Part shown: positions 6,293 to 9,234 of the stretch, one piece after another | Layout of the letters: the number at the start of each line of letters is the position of its first letter | How positions within the stretch are numbered: the stretch's first letter is position 1 | Origin: DASUCS01 sp036275935 | Lineage (GTDB): Bacteria > Actinomycetota > Acidimicrobiia > Acidimicrobiales > JACDCH01 | DNA length: 9,234 nt | NCBI GenBank assembly: GCA_036275935.1 | Contig: DASUCS010000420.1 | Span: 1 to 9,234, forward strand | Direction of reading: 5' to 3' | Translations under genes and position numbers: made by a program | Notes under the pieces: generated by a model | Databases searched by the model: none | Seen by the model: the letters and a program-made list of their open reading frames with translations, nothing else | Told to the model about the DNA's origin: nothing

Positions 6293-7778
6293 CTGCTTCG
6301 TCCGGCTTCTCCGCGGCGCGCAACGCCTGCAATCGCCGCGTGGCCTCACGTCCCGGCAGCCCTATCGACGCCACCAGCGCGAGCACGCAGCTGACCGCGG
6401 CGATGAGGAACACGAGGTCGTACGCGGATTGCGCGGTGGCGATGTCTCCTGGGTTGGTCGGCGGGCGGGCGATACCCGTGAGCCGCGTGGCGATCACGGT
6501 CGAGAGCACCGCGACGCCGAGCGAACCGGCCACCTGGCGGCTCAGGGTCCGCAGCGACGACGCTTCCGCCGCCATCCGGTTCGGGAGCGACAGCAGCGCG
6601 GCGACGGTCGTCGGCATCATCGACAGACCGAGACCGACGCCGCCGATGGCCAGCACGCCGGCGATCACCCACTCCGAGGTGCCGAGCGTCAACCTCGACA
6701 GCGCGAACGTCGAGACGCCGATGCACAGCACGCCCATCGTGGTCGGAAGACGCGGACCGATCCGGTCGGCCAACCGTCCGCCGATCGGCATCGTCGCCGC
6801 CGCCGTGAGCGCGGTCGGTACGAGCAACACCCCGACGCGCAGCGCCGAGAAGTGACGCAGGTCTTCGAGCTCGAGCGGAATGAACACGAGCCGGCCGTAC
6901 TGCGCCATGGTGAGCAGCAGCAACACGATCATGCAGAGGCTGAACGTCGGCTCGCGGAACATCTTCATGTCGACGAGCGGATTGCGGATGCGCCAACCAC
7001 GCAAGGCCCAGGCACCGGTGAGCACGCCGCCGACCACGAGGCACGAAACCGTCGCGCTCGATCTCCATCCCCACTCCGGTGCCTCGGACAAGCCGAGCAG
7101 CAACGCTCCGAGTCCGATCGTCGCCAGCAACAGGCCCTGCCAGTCGAGCGCGCGGCGGCGACGCGGCACCACATCGCGCAGCAGACGGGTGGCGAGGATC
7201 AAACCGACGACGCCGATCGGTACGTTGACGAGGAACAGCACGCGCCATGACACCGCCGTGACCAGCCAGCCGCCGAGCACCGGTCCGATCGCAGGCGCGG
7301 CCATCGCCGCGATGCCCCAGATGCCGAGGGCGGTGCCCCGACGATCCGACGGGAACAGCTCGTAGATGATGGCGAGGCCCACCGGGGCCATGCCGCCGCC
7401 ACCGAAGCCTTGGAGCACACGGAACCCGACGAGCGCGCCGAGGTTCGGCGCGGCGGCGCACAGCAGCGACCCGGTCGCGAACAGGACGAGGCAACCGCAG
7501 AACACCAGCCGTTTGCCGAACCGGTCGGTCAGCCACCCCGTCGGTGGTTGCGCCAGGCCGAGCGCGAGCAGGTACGCGGTCACGATCCATTCGACGTCGG
7601 TGATCGAGTGGAACTCGACGCCGATCTGCGGGAGCGCGACGTTGACGATCGAGGTGTCGAGGATCACCATGAAGACGCCCACCAGCACGACGCCCATCGC
7701 TACCCATCGGTAGCGAGAAAGGTCGTCGTCGTCAGCGTCCGTGCGCTCTGTGGTGGTGCGCTCGATGACGTCAGTCAC
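6261..7778 (-). CDS. MFS exporter, DHA2 (EmrB/QacA, 14-TM) type
   Basis: About 505 residues from GTG 7778; an inner-membrane proton-coupled drug or metabolite efflux pump by family. Motifs in order: a cytoplasmic acidic tail with DADDDD; first helix ending in LDTSIVNVALPQIG (40-53), the DHA2 hallmark; EWIVTAYLLALGLAQP in helix 2; motif A GWLTDRFGKR (81-90); the antiporter motif C region APAIGPVLGGWL; and SWRVLFLVNVPIG, typical of EmrB/QacA. A second motif-A-like loop GGRLADRIGPR appears in the C-terminal half. Length fits 14 helices. The substrate is unknown; family members export dyes, antibiotics, toxins or the cell's own products. The frame extends to a TTG at 7817, which would add 13 residues; neither start has a clear ribosome site and the N-tail is not conserved, so the start is uncertain. 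It is followed after 30 nt by the TetR gene, with a strong hairpin on its stop codon. Confidence 0.9.
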   Translation of the reverse strand: MTDVIERTTTERTDADDDDLSRYRWVAMGVVLVGVFMVILDTSIVNVALPQIGVEFHSITDVEWIVTAYLLALGLAQPPTGWLTDRFGKRLVFCGCLVLFATGSLLCAAAPNLGALVGFRVLQGFGGGGMAPVGLAIIYELFPSDRRGTALGIWGIAAMAAPAIGPVLGGWLVTAVSWRVLFLVNVPIGVVGLILATRLLRDVVPRRRRALDWQGLLLATIGLGALLLGLSEAPEWGWRSSATVSCLVVGGVLTGAWALRGWRIRNPLVDMKMFREPTFSLCMIVLLLLTMAQYGRLVFIPLELEDLRHFSALRVGVLLVPTALTAAATMPIGGRLADRIGPRLPTTMGVLCIGVSTFALSRLTLGTSEWVIAGVLAIGGVGLGLSMMPTTVAALLSLPNRMAAEASSLRTLSRQVAGSLGVAVLSTVIATRLTGIARPPTNPGDIATAQSAYDLVFLIAAVSCVLALVASIGLPGREATRRLQALRAAEKPDEAASLAVATDLE

Positions 7779-7888
7779 GTCGCCCAAGGCTACGGCCTGA
7801 TAGTTGTAGTCATGCAATCATTCCGGTCGCTCTCTGTGTGTCGGGCGGACCCCGGCGGGCGGGCCTATCGTCCCGGCGTGGTCCACCG
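7779..7888. promoter_or_regulatory. Divergent control region between MFS exporter and PLP enzyme genes
   Basis: About 110 bases between divergent starts. An AT-rich island at roughly 7798-7822 stands out in GC-rich surroundings and contains a partial dyad TTGTA-GTCA-TGCAA (7804-7817; 4 of 5 arm bases pair), a candidate site for the neighbouring TetR protein. On the minus strand TACAAC (7808-7803) is a possible -10 for the exporter, giving a leader of under 25 nt to GTG 7778. On the plus strand TATCGT (7866-7871, fits TANNNT) could serve the PLP enzyme with a leader of about 10 nt. No convincing -35 boxes are seen. If the exporter instead starts at TTG 7817, part of this island is coding. Confidence 0.4.
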
Positions 7889-9022
7889 GTGATCCGCGAT
7901 CTCACGGACGACGAGGCTCGTGTCGCGCTGCCCGTGAAGTGGGGTTCGGTGGACGCGGACGTCCTCCCGGCGTGGGTGGCCGAGATGGACTTCGCCCCTC
8001 CTGAACCGGTGATCGACGCGCTCCAGCAGGCAGTCGCGGCGCGCCAGCTCGGCTACCCCGGCTACTCACACGGCATCGATCTCGCGATTGCGTACGCGGG
8101 GTTCGCGTCTCGCCACTACGACCAGTCCGACCTCCGGGTGCTGCCCGTCGTGGATGTGACTGCCGGGCTGCGGTTCGCCCTCGACGTGCTGTGCGACCCT
8201 GGCGCGCTGATCGTCCCGATGCCGGCCTACGGGCCGCACCACACGCTCGCGAAGATCACGGGCCGCGAACGCGTCGACCTGACCATCGATCCCGACGCGC
8301 CGCGGGCCGAGCTCGACCTCGATCAGCTCGAGGACTTGTTCCGCTCGGGTGCTCGAACGCTGCTGCTCACGCAGCCCCACAACCCGTGGGGTCGGGTCTT
8401 CACGCGCGCCGAGCTCGAGGGAGTCCGCGACGTCGTCATTCGCCATCGCGGACGCGTGCTCAGCGACGAGGTGCACGCGCCGCTGACGTTGCCGGGAGCC
8501 ACGCACACGCCCTACCTCTCGCTCGAGGGGACGAACGACCATGCGATCGCGGTCGTCTCCGCGTCGAAGGCGTTCAACATGGCGGGGCTGCGGTGCGCGC
8601 AGATCATCACGACGAACGACGACGCCCTGCGCCGGCTGATCGACGCGCCGGTGGCACTGAACGACTCATGGGCGACGTTGGGTGCGGTGGCATCGATCGC
8701 CGCGTACACGGACTGCGACGGCTGGCTCGCCGCCGTCATCGCGCGACTCGACGCGCAGCGCTCGTTGCTCGGAGCCCTGCTTGCGTCCGAGCTCCCGAAA
8801 GCGACGATGCGACCGTTGGAAGGTACGTACCTCGCGTGGATCGACCTTCGCGAGTACGGCCACGAGCATCCCCACCAGCTCGCGCTCGAACGAGGTCGCG
8901 TGCGGGTCTCTGGTGGCAACGAGTTCCAGCCCGGCCTGCCTGGCCACATCAGACTCAACATCGCCACGTCGCCCGAACGCCTCACCGAGATCGTTCGCCG
9001 GCTCGCCGTCGCAGTGGCATAG
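7889..9022 (+). CDS. PLP-dependent C-S lyase/aminotransferase, MalY/PatB family
   Basis: A 377-residue cytoplasmic fold-type I PLP enzyme of the class I/II aminotransferase superfamily. The N-terminal block LPVKWGSVDADVLPAWVAEMDF (split here as VKWGS and LPAWVAEMDF) is the MalY/PatB hallmark, followed by GYPGYS. Active-site residues visible: N165 in QPHNPWGRV, D193 in SDEVHAPL (binds the pyridine nitrogen), the Schiff-base lysine K227 in SASKAFNMAGL, and R355 in RLNIATS for the substrate carboxylate. Members cleave cystathionine or cysteine conjugates (beta-elimination giving pyruvate, ammonia and a thiol), and some act as aminotransferases; which applies here is not decidable by eye. GTG 7889 is chosen over the more distal GTG 7838 because family members begin shortly before the KW block and the extra residues are Gly/Arg/Pro-rich. 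No ribosome site is evident, so a very short leader is possible. The next gene starts 8 nt after the stop, suggesting one transcript. Confidence 0.88.
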   Translation: MIRDLTDDEARVALPVKWGSVDADVLPAWVAEMDFAPPEPVIDALQQAVAARQLGYPGYSHGIDLAIAYAGFASRHYDQSDLRVLPVVDVTAGLRFALDVLCDPGALIVPMPAYGPHHTLAKITGRERVDLTIDPDAPRAELDLDQLEDLFRSGARTLLLTQPHNPWGRVFTRAELEGVRDVVIRHRGRVLSDEVHAPLTLPGATHTPYLSLEGTNDHAIAVVSASKAFNMAGLRCAQIITTNDDALRRLIDAPVALNDSWATLGAVASIAAYTDCDGWLAAVIARLDAQRSLLGALLASELPKATMRPLEGTYLAWIDLREYGHEHPHQLALERGRVRVSGGNEFQPGLPGHIRLNIATSPERLTEIVRRLAVAVA

Positions 9023-9030
9023 TCGGGCCC

Positions 9031-9234
9031 ATGCGGATCATCGATGTCGATGCTCATCTGCACGAGCCGCTCGACTGGGTGCAGCGCACTGATCCGGAGC
9101 TCGCCGAGCAGCTGGGCCCTCCGGCGCGGTTCCTCGACATCGCCGACGCGATCTTCGGTTTCCGCGACCGATCGTTCGCATCCTTGCCCGAGCAGCAGCA
9201 GCCGGCGGGTCGGTGGGATCTCGTGCCGCCAGGG
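9031..9234 (+). CDS. Amidohydrolase-2 family (COG2159-type) metal-dependent hydrolase, N-terminal part only
   Basis: The frame is open from ATG 9031 to the window edge, showing 68 residues of a protein that in this family usually has 300-400. The N-terminus MRIIDVDAHLHEPLDW carries the characteristic metal-binding start of amidohydrolase-2 proteins (D7, H9, with H11 and E12 following), as in ACMSD-like decarboxylases and related hydrolases whose first strand reads IDxDxHxxEP. The remaining residues (PPARFLDIADAIFGFRD) are less diagnostic. The ATG lies 8 nt after the PLP enzyme's stop, without a clear ribosome site, so coupled translation is likely. The reaction (hydrolysis or decarboxylation) cannot be assigned without the rest of the barrel. 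Family assignment rests on the short motif and is moderately confident. Confidence 0.75.
   Translation, partial: MRIIDVDAHLHEPLDWVQRTDPELAEQLGPPARFLDIADAIFGFRDRSFASLPEQQQPAGRWDLVPPG

Noticed and set aside
6346..7707. A 453-residue minus-strand frame overlapping the MFS exporter
   Set aside because: It is an Arg/Ala/His-rich shifted reading of the exporter gene, which has all the DHA2 motifs in the other frame.
7878..7880. Leaderless GTG 6 nt after TATCGT as start of the PLP enzyme
   Set aside because: The GTG at 7878 is out of frame with the enzyme and meets a stop after four codons; the promoter may still be real with a short leader to GTG 7889.

Overview
The window is GC-rich, and its coding regions strongly prefer codons ending in G or C. 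GTG starts, an actinobacterial-style lipoprotein with several cysteines outside the lipobox, a fused permease/ATPase and a DHA2-type exporter paired with a TetR regulator together suggest a high-GC actinobacterium, possibly an Acidimicrobiia- or Frankia/Mycobacterium-like lineage. The order or genus cannot be read from this sequence alone. No rRNA, tRNA, CRISPR array, insertion sequence, phage gene or integration site was seen. Coding density is high and the order looks chromosomal.

Layout, left to right. (1) 1-691, minus: most of a DUF899/COG4312 thioredoxin-like protein, cut by the window edge at its C-terminus. (2) 692-884: divergent intergenic region with candidate promoters. (3) 885-5618, plus: a compact HAAT-type (branched-chain amino-acid family) ABC importer operon. 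It encodes a lipoprotein substrate-binding protein, then one 927-residue polypeptide joining LivH-like permease, LivM-like permease and LivG-like ATPase, then a separate LivF-like ATPase. The junctions are a 4-nt gap and a 4-nt GTGA overlap. (4) 5610-7778, minus: an MFS exporter of the DHA2/EmrB-QacA type followed 30 nt later by a TetR-family regulator. The regulator gene overlaps the livF-like gene tail-to-tail by 9 bp. A near-perfect 34-nt hairpin sits on the exporter's stop codon. (5) 7779-7888: second divergent intergenic region. (6) 7889-9234, plus: a MalY/PatB-type PLP enzyme (C-S lyase/aminotransferase) and, 8 nt after it, the start of an amidohydrolase-2 family protein that runs off the window.

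How the genes fit together. The ABC genes form a self-contained uptake system: the lipoprotein captures solute outside, the fused polypeptide supplies both membrane halves and one nucleotide-binding domain, and the LivF-like protein supplies the second. The solute is unknown; family membership alone does not prove branched-chain amino acids. The exporter-TetR pair looks like a drug or metabolite efflux cassette. The PLP enzyme and amidohydrolase may form a small catabolic operon, but the sequence does not fix their substrates. No undescribed defence or mobile system was found. The most notable items are the three-domain transporter fusion, its degenerate ABC signature motif, and the strong hairpin between exporter and regulator.
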